Shown here: positions 8,271 to 16,307 of the stretch, in pieces | How the letters are laid out: every line of letters begins with the position of its first letter | Position numbering within the stretch: the stretch's first letter is position 1 | Source of the DNA: Aeromicrobium sp. PE09-221 | GTDB lineage: Bacteria > Actinomycetota > Actinomycetes > Propionibacteriales > Nocardioidaceae | Assembly: GCF_002174305.1 (NCBI RefSeq) | Contig: NZ_MIJB01000023.1 | Location: forward strand, 1 to 64,000 | Direction: 5' to 3' | Length of the DNA: 64,000 bases | Translations under genes and position numbers: made by a program | The notes under the pieces: generated by a model | What the model was told of the DNA's origin: nothing | The model's database searches: none | The model's input: the letters and a program-made list of their open reading frames with translations, nothing else

Positions 8271-9608
8271 GTGTCCGGCCGCGACGAGTCCGACGACGAA
8301 CGCCCGCTGAGCGGCAATCCGATCGCCCGCGGAGCGCGACTGGCAAGCCTGCCCGCCTCCTTCGCGGCCCGCACCACCTGGGGGCTCGGCAGGCGCATGG
8401 TGGGAGCGCCGGCCCAGGCGGTGCTGACCGATGTCCAGCGGCGGACCGCAGACCAGATCTTCAGCGTCCTCGGTCAGCTCAAAGGTGGCGCGATGAAGTT
8501 CGGGCAGGCACTGAGCGTCTTCGAGGCCGCCCTGCCCGATGAGCTCGCCGGCCCGTATCGCGATGCCCTCACCAAGCTCCAGGATGCCGCCCCGCCGATG
8601 CCGGCCTCGACGGTCCATCGTGTGATGGCCGCGGAGTTCGGCCCTCGCTGGCACGACCGGTTCCCGGTCTTCGAGGACCATCCCGCGGCGGCCGCCTCGA
8701 TCGGACAGGTGCACCGCGCGACCTATGAGGACGGCAGCGATGTGGCGGTCAAGCTGCAGTACCCCGGAGCCGGGGAGGCGCTCATGTCGGATCTGCGACA
8801 GATCGCCCGGCTCGCGCGGCTCTTCGGCATTCTCGCCCCGGGCATGGACGTCAAGTCCCTGGTGGCTGAGCTGCGCGAACGGGTCGCCGAGGAGCTCGAC
8901 TACAGCCTCGAGGCCGCCGCACAGGATGCCTTCGCGACCGGTTTCGCGGACGACCCCTATGTCGTCATTCCGCGGACGATCACGCACACCGAGCACGCCC
9001 TCGTGTCCAGCTGGATCGACAGCACCGGATCGCTCGCGGACATCATCGACCACGGCTCCCAGGAGGAGCGCGATGACTACGGTGAGGCCTTCGTGCGCTT
9101 CCTGTTCGCCGGTCCCGCACGAGTCGGACTGCTGCACGCCGACCCGCATCCGGGCAACTTCCGCATCCGCGACGACGGACTGCTCGGTGTCGTCGACTAC
9201 GGAGCCGTCGCCCGGCTACCCGATGGACTTCCCGACACCATCGGTCGCCTGCTGCGGGCCGCGGTGGACGGCGACTACGGGACGGTCGTCGACGGGCTCC
9301 GCGATGAGGGATTCCTGCGCGGCACCGATCTGGACCCGGAGGTCATGGAGCGCTATCTCGCCCCACTGATCGAGCCCGCACGCCAGCAGAGCTTCACGTT
9401 CAGCAGATCGTGGCTGCGCTCGCAGGGCCAGCGGCTCAGCCGGCCCGATGCCGAGGGCTTCGGCACGGCTCGCCAGTTGAACATCCCCCGCGAGTACCTG
9501 CTGATCCACCGCGTCTGGATGGGGGGCGTCGGCGTGCTCTGCCAGCTCGGCGCCACCGCCCCGTTCCGGGATATCCTCGCCGAGTCCCTCCCCGGTTTCA
9601 ACGACTGA
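8271..9608 (+). CDS. ABC1/AarF-UbiB family atypical kinase
   Basis: The 445-residue protein shows the ABC1 signatures: the KxGQ motif as LKGGAMKFGQALSVFE (about 62-76), the Ala-rich P-loop replacement PAAAASIGQVHRATYEDGSDVAVKLQYPG, the EELDYSLEA region, HADPHPGNFRI and VVDYGAVARL. Family members are ATP-binding proteins linked to quinone or lipid metabolism; the substrate here is unknown. I chose the GTG at 8271 because TATCCT ends six bases upstream, giving a leaderless start. Upstream in-frame ATGs at 8181 and 8223 would overlap or abut the preceding gene. It corresponds to Rv3197. whiB7, normally next, is missing. Confidence 0.92.
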   Translation: MSGRDESDDERPLSGNPIARGARLASLPASFAARTTWGLGRRMVGAPAQAVLTDVQRRTADQIFSVLGQLKGGAMKFGQALSVFEAALPDELAGPYRDALTKLQDAAPPMPASTVHRVMAAEFGPRWHDRFPVFEDHPAAAASIGQVHRATYEDGSDVAVKLQYPGAGEALMSDLRQIARLARLFGILAPGMDVKSLVAELRERVAEELDYSLEAAAQDAFATGFADDPYVVIPRTITHTEHALVSSWIDSTGSLADIIDHGSQEERDDYGEAFVRFLFAGPARVGLLHADPHPGNFRIRDDGLLGVVDYGAVARLPDGLPDTIGRLLRAAVDGDYGTVVDGLRDEGFLRGTDLDPEVMERYLAPLIEPARQQSFTFSRSWLRSQGQRLSRPDAEGFGTARQLNIPREYLLIHRVWMGGVGVLCQLGATAPFRDILAESLPGFND

Positions 9609-9624
9609 CGACCCGCCCAGTCCG

Positions 9625-9683
9625 ACTTTTGCCGGGTTGTGGCCCTCAGAACGTCTCTCCCAGGGCCACAACCCGGCAAAAGT
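9625..9683. repeat. Long perfect intergenic palindrome, 22-bp arms
   Basis: The arms at 9625-9646 and 9662-9683 are perfectly complementary over 22 bp with a 15-nt loop. The arm starts ACTTTTGCCGGG. It fills the gap between the converging kinase and uvrD2 genes and could end both transcripts. It belongs to the set of long intergenic palindromes described in the findings. Confidence 0.75.
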
Positions 9684-9699
9684 GGTCCGGAGGAGGGGT

Positions 9700-11745
9700 C
9701 TAGGCGTGCTGGGCGACGACCGCGAGGACAGCGTCGCCGTAGCGGTCGAGCTTGGCCTGGCCGATACCGCGGACCTGTGCCAGCTGCTGCACGCTCGAAG
9801 GCTTGACCTCGGCGATGGTCTGCAAGGTGGCATCGGTGAACACGACATAAGCAGGCACCGACTGGTCGGTGGACTCCTCCTTGCGCCACGCGCGCAGCGC
9901 ATCGAAGAGGGCTTCGTCGTAGGTCGACGGGCAGTCGGCGCATCGCCCTCGCGCGCGGTCCGAGGCCGCCAGCGGACGATGGCACACCCGGCACGTCGCG
10001 ACCTTGCGCCGCCGTGGCTGACGCGCGACCTGCCGCGCCTCGTGCGAGGCCGGCAGCAGCCCATCGAGGAAGCGCGTCGGCTGGCGATTGCCTCGGCCTC
10101 CGGGGTTACGGGTCGCCGACCAGCTGATGAGGAGATCGTGGCGGGCACGGGTGACGCCCACATAGAAGAGGCGGCGCTCCTCCTCGACGGCCGCGGGGGT
10201 ATCGGCGTGGACACTCGGCATCATGCCCTCGTGCATGCCGACGAGGAATACCGCGTCCCATTCCAGGCCCTTGGCCGCGTGCAGGGTCGCGAGGGTCACC
10301 CCATCGGCCGTCGGCGCGTGGGCCTGCTGGGCACGGCGGTCGAGATCGGCGACGAGATCGGTGAGATCGGCCGTGGGCTTCTCGGCGGCGAGGTCACCGG
10401 CCATCGTGATGATGGCGTGCAACGACTCCCAGCGGTCGCGGACCGCGCCGCTACCGCTCGGCGGCTCGTCGGTGTGATTCATCGTCGCCAGCACCGCCCG
10501 CACATCCGCCACCAGCTCTCCAGCACCCTCGCCGGCGCGAGCGGCGCCGCGCAGCAACGTGACCGCCTGACGGACCTCGGCCCGGTTGAAGAAGCCCTCG
10601 ACCCCGCGGAGCACGAAGGGCACCCCCAGCTGGCCGAGCGCCTCCTCGAAGGCCTCGGACTGGGCATTGATGCGGAAGAGCACGGCCATCTGCTTGTACG
10701 GGGTTCCCTGCCGGTGCAACGCCGCGATCTCGTTGGCAACGGCGAGCGCCTCGGCGGGCTCATCGGGATATCCCTGGTAGGAGACGGGATTGCCCGACTG
10801 TTGCTGCGACTGCAAGGCGACACCATCGCGGCCCCCGGGGCCGAAGACGGCATTCGCCGCGGCCACGATCTGGGGGGTGGAACGGTAGTTGCGCACGAGC
10901 TCGACCTGGGTGGCCTGGGGGAAGCTGCGCGTGAACGAGCTCAGGATGCGCGGGGACGCACCCGCGAAGGAGTAGATGGTCTGCCGCGGATCGCCGACGA
11001 CGCAGATCTCGTCCCGTCCGCCGAGCCAGAGGCCGAGGAGCGTGGCCTGCAGAGGGTTGACGTCCTGGTACTCGTCGACGACGAACCAGCGGTACTGCCG
11101 CCGGATCTCGGCGGCGACACGTTCATCGTCGGCGAGGATCGCCGTGGTGTGCAGGAGGATGTCCTCCATGTCGATGCGGCCACGTTCGCGCTTGATGTCC
11201 TCATAGGCGCGCAGCACCTGCCCCGTGGTGGCGGCATCGAGATCGGCCACCTGGCGACGGCGCTTTGGCGCCTCGGCGGCATAGTCGTCGGGACGGATCG
11301 TACTGACTTTGGCCCACTCGACCTCTGCCGACAGGTCACGCAGCAGCGCGGTGTCCGTCGACAGCCCGACCCGACGCGCCGCCTCCGCGACGAGCCCGAA
11401 CTTGGACGAGATGATCTCGGGGAACTCGGTCCCATAGACCCGCGGCCAGAAGTAGCGCGCTTGCCGCAGCGCAGCGGAGTGGAACGTGCGGGCCTGCACC
11501 CCCGATGCCCCCAGCTGACCCAGGCGGGTCCGCATCTCCCCCGCCGCGCGGGTGGTGAAGGTGACGGCCAGGACCTCGGTGGGCTTGTAGACGCCCGAGG
11601 CGACACCGTAGGCGATGCGATGGGTGATCGCCCTGGTCTTGCCGGTGCCCGCTCCCGCGACGACGCAGACGGGGCCACGCAATGCCTCGGCGACCTGACG
11701 CTGCTCGGGATCGAGTCCGGTCAGCAACTCGTCGGCGTCGGGCAC
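9700..11745 (-). CDS. uvrD2: ATP-dependent DNA helicase UvrD2
   Basis: The 681-residue superfamily 1A helicase has Walker A GAGTGKT (31-37), the DEYQD motif II (VVDEYQDVNPLQ), GDPRQTIYSFAG, and a C-terminal helicase motif VTLATLHAAKGLEW. The C-terminus has the features of mycobacterial UvrD2: two CxxC pairs (CRVCHRP and CADC) followed by an HRDC domain (residues about 600-680). The role is 3'-5' DNA unwinding in repair or replication. The GTG at 11745 has a strong GAGGAG site three bases upstream, so the longer frame to 11904 is rejected. It is convergent with the ABC1 kinase gene. Confidence is high because both the domain order and the neighbours match Rv3198c. Confidence 0.95.
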   Translation of the reverse strand: MPDADELLTGLDPEQRQVAEALRGPVCVVAGAGTGKTRAITHRIAYGVASGVYKPTEVLAVTFTTRAAGEMRTRLGQLGASGVQARTFHSAALRQARYFWPRVYGTEFPEIISSKFGLVAEAARRVGLSTDTALLRDLSAEVEWAKVSTIRPDDYAAEAPKRRRQVADLDAATTGQVLRAYEDIKRERGRIDMEDILLHTTAILADDERVAAEIRRQYRWFVVDEYQDVNPLQATLLGLWLGGRDEICVVGDPRQTIYSFAGASPRILSSFTRSFPQATQVELVRNYRSTPQIVAAANAVFGPGGRDGVALQSQQQSGNPVSYQGYPDEPAEALAVANEIAALHRQGTPYKQMAVLFRINAQSEAFEEALGQLGVPFVLRGVEGFFNRAEVRQAVTLLRGAARAGEGAGELVADVRAVLATMNHTDEPPSGSGAVRDRWESLHAIITMAGDLAAEKPTADLTDLVADLDRRAQQAHAPTADGVTLATLHAAKGLEWDAVFLVGMHEGMMPSVHADTPAAVEEERRLFYVGVTRARHDLLISWSATRNPGGRGNRQPTRFLDGLLPASHEARQVARQPRRRKVATCRVCHRPLAASDRARGRCADCPSTYDEALFDALRAWRKEESTDQSVPAYVVFTDATLQTIAEVKPSSVQQLAQVRGIGQAKLDRYGDAVLAVVAQHA

Positions 11746-11861
11746 GATGCTCCTCGGGTCGGGGACGGATAGCGGCCAGGCCCAGACTAGACGCCGCACC
11801 CGACAAGCAGGAGCGCTGAGTTGGCCGGTGCCCGGGCTGGGCCGGGAAGGCCCACTAGGGA

Positions 11862-11943
11862 GCGGTGGGTTAGCGTCCATCGCTGCGCGGGAATGGACGC
11901 TCACTCACCGCCCCGGTGTCGGGTATGGACGCTAACCCACCGC
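11862..11943. repeat. Intergenic palindrome with a third degenerate arm copy
   Basis: The arms at 11862-11880 (GCGGTGGGTTAGCGTCCAT) and 11925-11943 are perfectly complementary over 19 bp. Inside the 44-nt loop, 11893-11911 repeats the right arm with two mismatches. The left arm can therefore pair with either copy. It lies between divergent genes (uvrD2 and mycoredoxin), so it is not simply a terminator. The rest of the 11746-12031 gap shows nothing else clear. Confidence 0.75.
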
Positions 11944-12031
11944 CCTCGTTGAGGGGAATGCGGACGTGGAGAATGGCGTTGATGCCGACGAGCGGTAGTC
12001 GCTCATCGCAACTGGATCCGAGGGGTTTGTC

Positions 12032-12280
12032 GTGTCTGCTGAGAATCAGTTCGTCCTGTACTCCACACCCTGGTGCGGCTACTGCCACCGGCTCAAGAGC
12101 CAGCTGCAGCGCGAGGGCATCACCTTCTCGGAGGTCGACATCGAGGCGGACCCCGATTCCGCGCTGATCGTCGAGCAGGCCAATGGCGGCAATCAGACGG
12201 TGCCGACCCTCGTCTTCGCCGACGGCTCGGCGCTGACGAATCCTTCGGTCGCGCAGGTCAAGGAGAAGCTCGGCATCTGA
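12032..12280 (+). CDS. mrx1: Mycoredoxin (glutaredoxin-like, mycothiol-dependent)
   Basis: The 82-residue thioredoxin-fold protein has a CGYC active site (residues 15-18, TPWCGYCHRLK), the cis-Pro motif TVPTLVF and a C-terminal helix. Mycoredoxin-1 reduces mixed disulfides between proteins and mycothiol in the cytoplasm. The usual family motif is CGYC or CPWC, so the active site is intact. The start is GTG at 12032; no strong ribosome site is seen. It corresponds to Rv3198A, between uvrD2 and nudC. This position and motif make the assignment firm, and they imply that the organism makes mycothiol. Confidence 0.93.
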   Translation: MSAENQFVLYSTPWCGYCHRLKSQLQREGITFSEVDIEADPDSALIVEQANGGNQTVPTLVFADGSALTNPSVAQVKEKLGI

Positions 12281-12301
12281 GCTGCATCGTCGGGCGGCGT
12301 G

Positions 12302-13168
12302 CTAGGCCCAGGCTCCTGGGATCTCGCGGCCGGCCCACTGCTCGATGAGCCAGCGCGAGATCGAGACGTGCGGCGGGGGCAGGACGATCTCCTCCCGCTC
12401 CCCCAGTTCCACCAGTTCATCGCGAGTGAACCAGGCGGCTTCAGCGATCTCGTCGGCATCGACATGGATCTCGGTGGTGGTGGCGCGGCCGAAGAAGCCG
12501 AGCATGAGGCTCGCCGGGAACGGCCACGGCTGGCTGGCCGCGTACCGCACCTCACCGACCTGGATGCCGACCTCCTCGTCGACCTCGCGTCGCACCGCAT
12601 CCTCCAGGGACTCGCCCGGTTCCACAAAGCCCGCCAGCGTGGAGAACCTGCCTTCGGGCCAGCTCGGGTTGCGCGCAAGCAGCGCCCGATCGTTCTCATC
12701 GGTGATCAACATGATGACCGCGGGGTCGGTACGCGGGAAGTGATCGGTGCCGCAGGCGTGACAGCGCAGCAGATGCCCGGAGCTCTCCACCGAGAGGTAC
12801 TCGCCGCAGCGGGAGCAGTACGAGTGGCCGGCGATCCAGCGGGCGATGCCGACGGCGTGGATCGCCAGGGACAGCTCGGGCCCGCGGAGCAGCGGGGCGA
12901 GGATGCGTAGGCTCACCGGGGCCAGTTCCTTCGGCACCCTCCCGACGATCACCGCGGCGTGGGTGATGCCCTCGTGCTCGCCGAGCAGGATCCACTCCCC
13001 CTCTGGGGCATCGGCGGGCTCCAACCATCGCAGGGCGGGACCGTCGACGGTGGCTACATGTTCCCCGCCGAGGACGAGCACCCGCAATGTCGGGTCCTTG
13101 CGCCATTCCTCGTCGGCTCGCCGATTACCCTGGCGGTCATGATGTGTGCGGTCGAAGGCGAAGTCCAC
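12302..13168 (-). CDS. nudC: NAD(+) diphosphatase NudC
   Basis: The 288-residue protein has an N-terminal substrate domain, a zinc ribbon (YCSRCGEYL and RCHACGTDHFPRTDP) and a NUDIX box (GFVEPGESLEDAVRREVDEEVGI). The NudC-specific SQPWPFP motif follows. The enzyme hydrolyses NAD(H) to NMN(H) and AMP, and related proteins remove NAD caps from RNA. I chose the GTG at 13168, five bases after the end of the upstream adnB stop codon; an upstream ATG at 13207 would overlap adnB. It is the last gene of the leftward adnA-adnB-nudC group and converges on the mycoredoxin gene, as in Rv3199c. Confidence 0.94.
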   Translation of the reverse strand: MDFAFDRTHHDRQGNRRADEEWRKDPTLRVLVLGGEHVATVDGPALRWLEPADAPEGEWILLGEHEGITHAAVIVGRVPKELAPVSLRILAPLLRGPELSLAIHAVGIARWIAGHSYCSRCGEYLSVESSGHLLRCHACGTDHFPRTDPAVIMLITDENDRALLARNPSWPEGRFSTLAGFVEPGESLEDAVRREVDEEVGIQVGEVRYAASQPWPFPASLMLGFFGRATTTEIHVDADEIAEAAWFTRDELVELGEREEIVLPPPHVSISRWLIEQWAGREIPGAWA

Positions 13169-13172
13169 CCGC

Positions 13173-16100
13173 TCACCGTAGCCCGAGTCGGGTGGCCAGC
13201 TCGTCACGGCCGGGGAAGTCGTCGGGGCGCTGGAGCTCGTCAGAGCGCACGTAGTAGAAGGCCGCCGTCACACGGTCCGGGTCCACACCGCGCATCTCGG
13301 CCCAGGCGAGTCGGTAGACCGCCAACTGCAAGGGGTCGGCATCGGCACGGTGATTGGTCTTCCAGTCGATGACCTCGAAACCGTCATCGGTGGCGAAGAC
13401 CGCATCGATCCGGCCGAGGATCTGCTGGCCCGCCATACGCAGCGTGAAGGGCACCTCGACGGCGATCGGCTCGCGGTCGGCGAAGATCCCCGACTCGAAG
13501 GCCTTCTTGAGCGCCTCCAGCTCGCCGTCATCGGAGATGTCGACGACATCGGTGCCTGGTGCCCCCGGCAGCTCCTCGGGATCGAGCAGGGTCTGCTGTC
13601 CATAGCGTGCCTCGATCCAGGCGTGGAACCGTGTGCCGAAGCGTGCGGCGCTCGAGGGGCGGCGCGGCAACGGTCGGGCGAGAGAGCGGGCGAAGGCCTC
13701 CGGATCCTCGGCGAGCGCGAGGGTCTGGGTCGCGGAGAGGGTGTCGGGCAACGGGACCTCGACCACCGTGTCCTGGGCCCGCTCCGCCTCCTCGATCAGC
13801 AGATCCAGCTCGGTGCGGATCTGCTGAAGTTCCGGATGCACCGTGAGCGGTAGCGCCTCGGTGGCACTCAGGTGCGAGCGAACCTCCTCGGCGAAGGACC
13901 GGCGCGATTCCATCCCCCGCAGAGCCACCGGCCAGGCGTAGACGGTGTCGTCGATATGCGGGTTGGTCGCATCCGGCTCCGGTTCGGCGGCCCAGACGAG
14001 CGGCTCGATCCCACGCGCAGCGAGCCACTCACGGACGTCAGAGAGGAAACGCGAGACCTGGCGTGGCCGGACCTGTGTGCGCCCCCACCGATGACCGCTC
14101 ACATGGAGACGGAAACGGGCACGGGTGAAGGCGACATAACCGAGGCGGATCTCCTCCATCAGCGCATCGGCCTTGTTGCGCCGCTTGAAGTCCTCCTCTC
14201 CATCGCGCGAGAGCTCCTCGAGATCCGGCACGAACGTGGCATCGCCACGCAAACCGACCGGCAGCACGCTCGCATTGGAGATCCAGCGGGACCGCCCCTT
14301 GTCGTCGGGAAACACCCCGGCCGACACGAAGGGGACGAAGACCTCGTCGAACTCCAGACCCTTCGACTTGTGGATCGTCAGCACCTTGACGGAGTCGGCC
14401 TCCGAGGGAGCCGAGAGCTCCATGCCCCGGTTGAAATCGGTCTCAGCGCGCAAGTACGCCAGCAGCCCGGCCAGCGAGGCATAGCGGTCGTGCTGCGCGT
14501 AGTCCCCGATAGCGTCGAGCAACAGCGATAGATTGTCCGACCCCGCCTCCGAGACGGCGAGCTCGACATCAAGGTCGAGTTCGGCGACCGCCCGGCGAGC
14601 GAGATCCGCGAGCGGCTCGTGGACATGCCGCCGCAGTCTCGCGAGAAGGGACGCGAGATCGGCGAACCTGTGCCGGGCCTCATCGGAGTACGGCAGATCG
14701 CCCGGGTCTTCGACCGCTTCAGCCAGCGAGACCACCTCGGTCGGATCGGCCCCGGCGGTCGCCTCCGCCAGATCGGCCTGGAGGCGCTCATCGGGCTGTT
14801 CAGGGTCGGGCCCCGAGGCCGTCCAGACGCGTCCGAGATCGGCCGCACGACGCCCGAGCAGGGCGAGATCGCGATCTCCGATGCGCCAGCGCGGACCGGC
14901 CAGCAGACGCAGCATGGACGGATTGGCGGTGACATCGTCGAGCACCTCGAGCACGGCGAGGACATCGAGGATCTCCGGCTGACTCAGCAGACCGGTCAGA
15001 CCGACGATCTCGACGGGAATCTGCCGGCCCCGGAGCGCTCGGACGATCTCGGTGTTCTCCCCCGTGGCCCGCACGAGGATCGCGATGTCACGCCAGAGGT
15101 GATCGGCCCCGCCCTCTCTGGCGCGCTCCCCCGCGGCCGCGACAGCGTCCACCAGCGCGTCGATCTCCTCCGCGACGCCCGCGTGCAGCGCCACCGTGAT
15201 CTCACCCGGCGGATTCTCCGGGGCCGCTCGCAGCGGCGTGACGATGGGCTTGACGGCATCGTCCTCGTAGTACTCGCGGGCGACGACCGCGGCGAGATCG
15301 ATGATCTCGGGAGCACAGCGCCGGGTCACCGACAGCGCGTGCCGCGTGCCGGGCAGCCCGTTCTCGCCGGCGAAGTCGTCGAGGAAGGCCGCCAGATTGC
15401 CCGAGGCCGCGCCGCGCCAGCCGTAGATCCCCTGTGCAGGATCGCCGACGGCACTGATGCCCTGCCCGGCGAAGACGGCTCGCAACAGGTCACGCTGGGC
15501 GACCGACGTGTCCTGGTATTCATCGAGCAGGACCACGCCGAATCGGTCGCGCAGGCTCTGCTGGACCTCCGGGAGCTGGGCGAGTCGCGCACCCCAGGCC
15601 ATCTGATCGGAGAAGTCCATCACCCCGGCGTCGAGTTTGGCCGCGCGGTAGTCGTCGACGAGGCGGGACAATTCGATGCGCTTGCGCGAGGTGACCGCCA
15701 TATCGCGGTGCAGTTTGAGCTGCTTGGGCACCGACTCGGCCTCGGCGATCATACGTTCGTCGAAGGCCCGCAATTGCTCGGTGGTCACCAGATGCTCCGA
15801 GAGCTGCCCGTCCAGTGCGAGGAGATCGGTGATCGTGGTGGGCATCCAGGCGGAGACGTGCGCGAGGGCGCCGGTGTGGTCGCGCACGACACGCGCGGCG
15901 ATCTGGAAGCGGGTGGCGTCGGCGAGCACACGCAGATCGGGCTCGACGCCCAGGCGGAGTCCGTGTTCGGAGATCAGGGTGCCGGCGAAGGCGTGATAAG
16001 TAGAGATGGTGGGCTCGCCGTGCTCGGAGAAGTCGCCGATCCGATTCAGCGAGGCACGGACGCGTGTAGCCAGCTCACCGGCGGCCTTGGCGGTGAAGGT

Positions 16101-16307
16101 CAACCCGAGGATCGTTGCCGGATCGATCTCCTCATATCCCACGAGCCAGACGACCCGGGCCGCCATGACCGCCGTCTTGCCCGATCCCGCACCTGCGATG
16201 ATGGCCTGCTGGTGGTGCGGCGGCTCGACGATGGCCGCCATCTGCTCGTCGCTGAAGGGGATCTCCAGCACCTCGCGCAGGTGATCGGGGGAGCTCAGCA
16301 GTCTCAT
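13173..16307 (-). CDS. adnB: Helicase-nuclease subunit AdnB
   Basis: The 1044-residue protein joins an N-terminal UvrD-type motor to a C-terminal RecB-type nuclease. Walker A is GAGSGKT (39-45), motif II VVLLDEYQDTS, then GDPAQGIYGWRG and VKVLTIHKSKGLEFDEV. The nuclease motif is FEVIDWKTNH (near residue 975), with QLAVYRLAW downstream. AdnAB is the actinobacterial machine that resects double-strand breaks, replacing RecBCD or AddAB. ATG overlaps the adnA stop (ATGA), so the two subunits are translationally coupled. In mycobacteria AdnB is the dominant motor. Length and domain order agree with Rv3201c. All motor and nuclease residues I can check are present. Confidence 0.93.
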   Translation of the reverse strand: MRLLSSPDHLREVLEIPFSDEQMAAIVEPPHHQQAIIAGAGSGKTAVMAARVVWLVGYEEIDPATILGLTFTAKAAGELATRVRASLNRIGDFSEHGEPTISTYHAFAGTLISEHGLRLGVEPDLRVLADATRFQIAARVVRDHTGALAHVSAWMPTTITDLLALDGQLSEHLVTTEQLRAFDERMIAEAESVPKQLKLHRDMAVTSRKRIELSRLVDDYRAAKLDAGVMDFSDQMAWGARLAQLPEVQQSLRDRFGVVLLDEYQDTSVAQRDLLRAVFAGQGISAVGDPAQGIYGWRGAASGNLAAFLDDFAGENGLPGTRHALSVTRRCAPEIIDLAAVVAREYYEDDAVKPIVTPLRAAPENPPGEITVALHAGVAEEIDALVDAVAAAGERAREGGADHLWRDIAILVRATGENTEIVRALRGRQIPVEIVGLTGLLSQPEILDVLAVLEVLDDVTANPSMLRLLAGPRWRIGDRDLALLGRRAADLGRVWTASGPDPEQPDERLQADLAEATAGADPTEVVSLAEAVEDPGDLPYSDEARHRFADLASLLARLRRHVHEPLADLARRAVAELDLDVELAVSEAGSDNLSLLLDAIGDYAQHDRYASLAGLLAYLRAETDFNRGMELSAPSEADSVKVLTIHKSKGLEFDEVFVPFVSAGVFPDDKGRSRWISNASVLPVGLRGDATFVPDLEELSRDGEEDFKRRNKADALMEEIRLGYVAFTRARFRLHVSGHRWGRTQVRPRQVSRFLSDVREWLAARGIEPLVWAAEPEPDATNPHIDDTVYAWPVALRGMESRRSFAEEVRSHLSATEALPLTVHPELQQIRTELDLLIEEAERAQDTVVEVPLPDTLSATQTLALAEDPEAFARSLARPLPRRPSSAARFGTRFHAWIEARYGQQTLLDPEELPGAPGTDVVDISDDGELEALKKAFESGIFADREPIAVEVPFTLRMAGQQILGRIDAVFATDDGFEVIDWKTNHRADADPLQLAVYRLAWAEMRGVDPDRVTAAFYYVRSDELQRPDDFPGRDELATRLGLR

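Noticed and set aside
9637-11772. A 711-codon plus-strand frame opposite uvrD2
   Set aside because: Low-complexity antisense translation; the minus-strand helicase has all motifs.
11746-11904. Longer N-terminus of UvrD2 from 11904
   Set aside because: The extension is Pro/Arg-rich and unconserved, and a strong ribosome site precedes GTG 11745.
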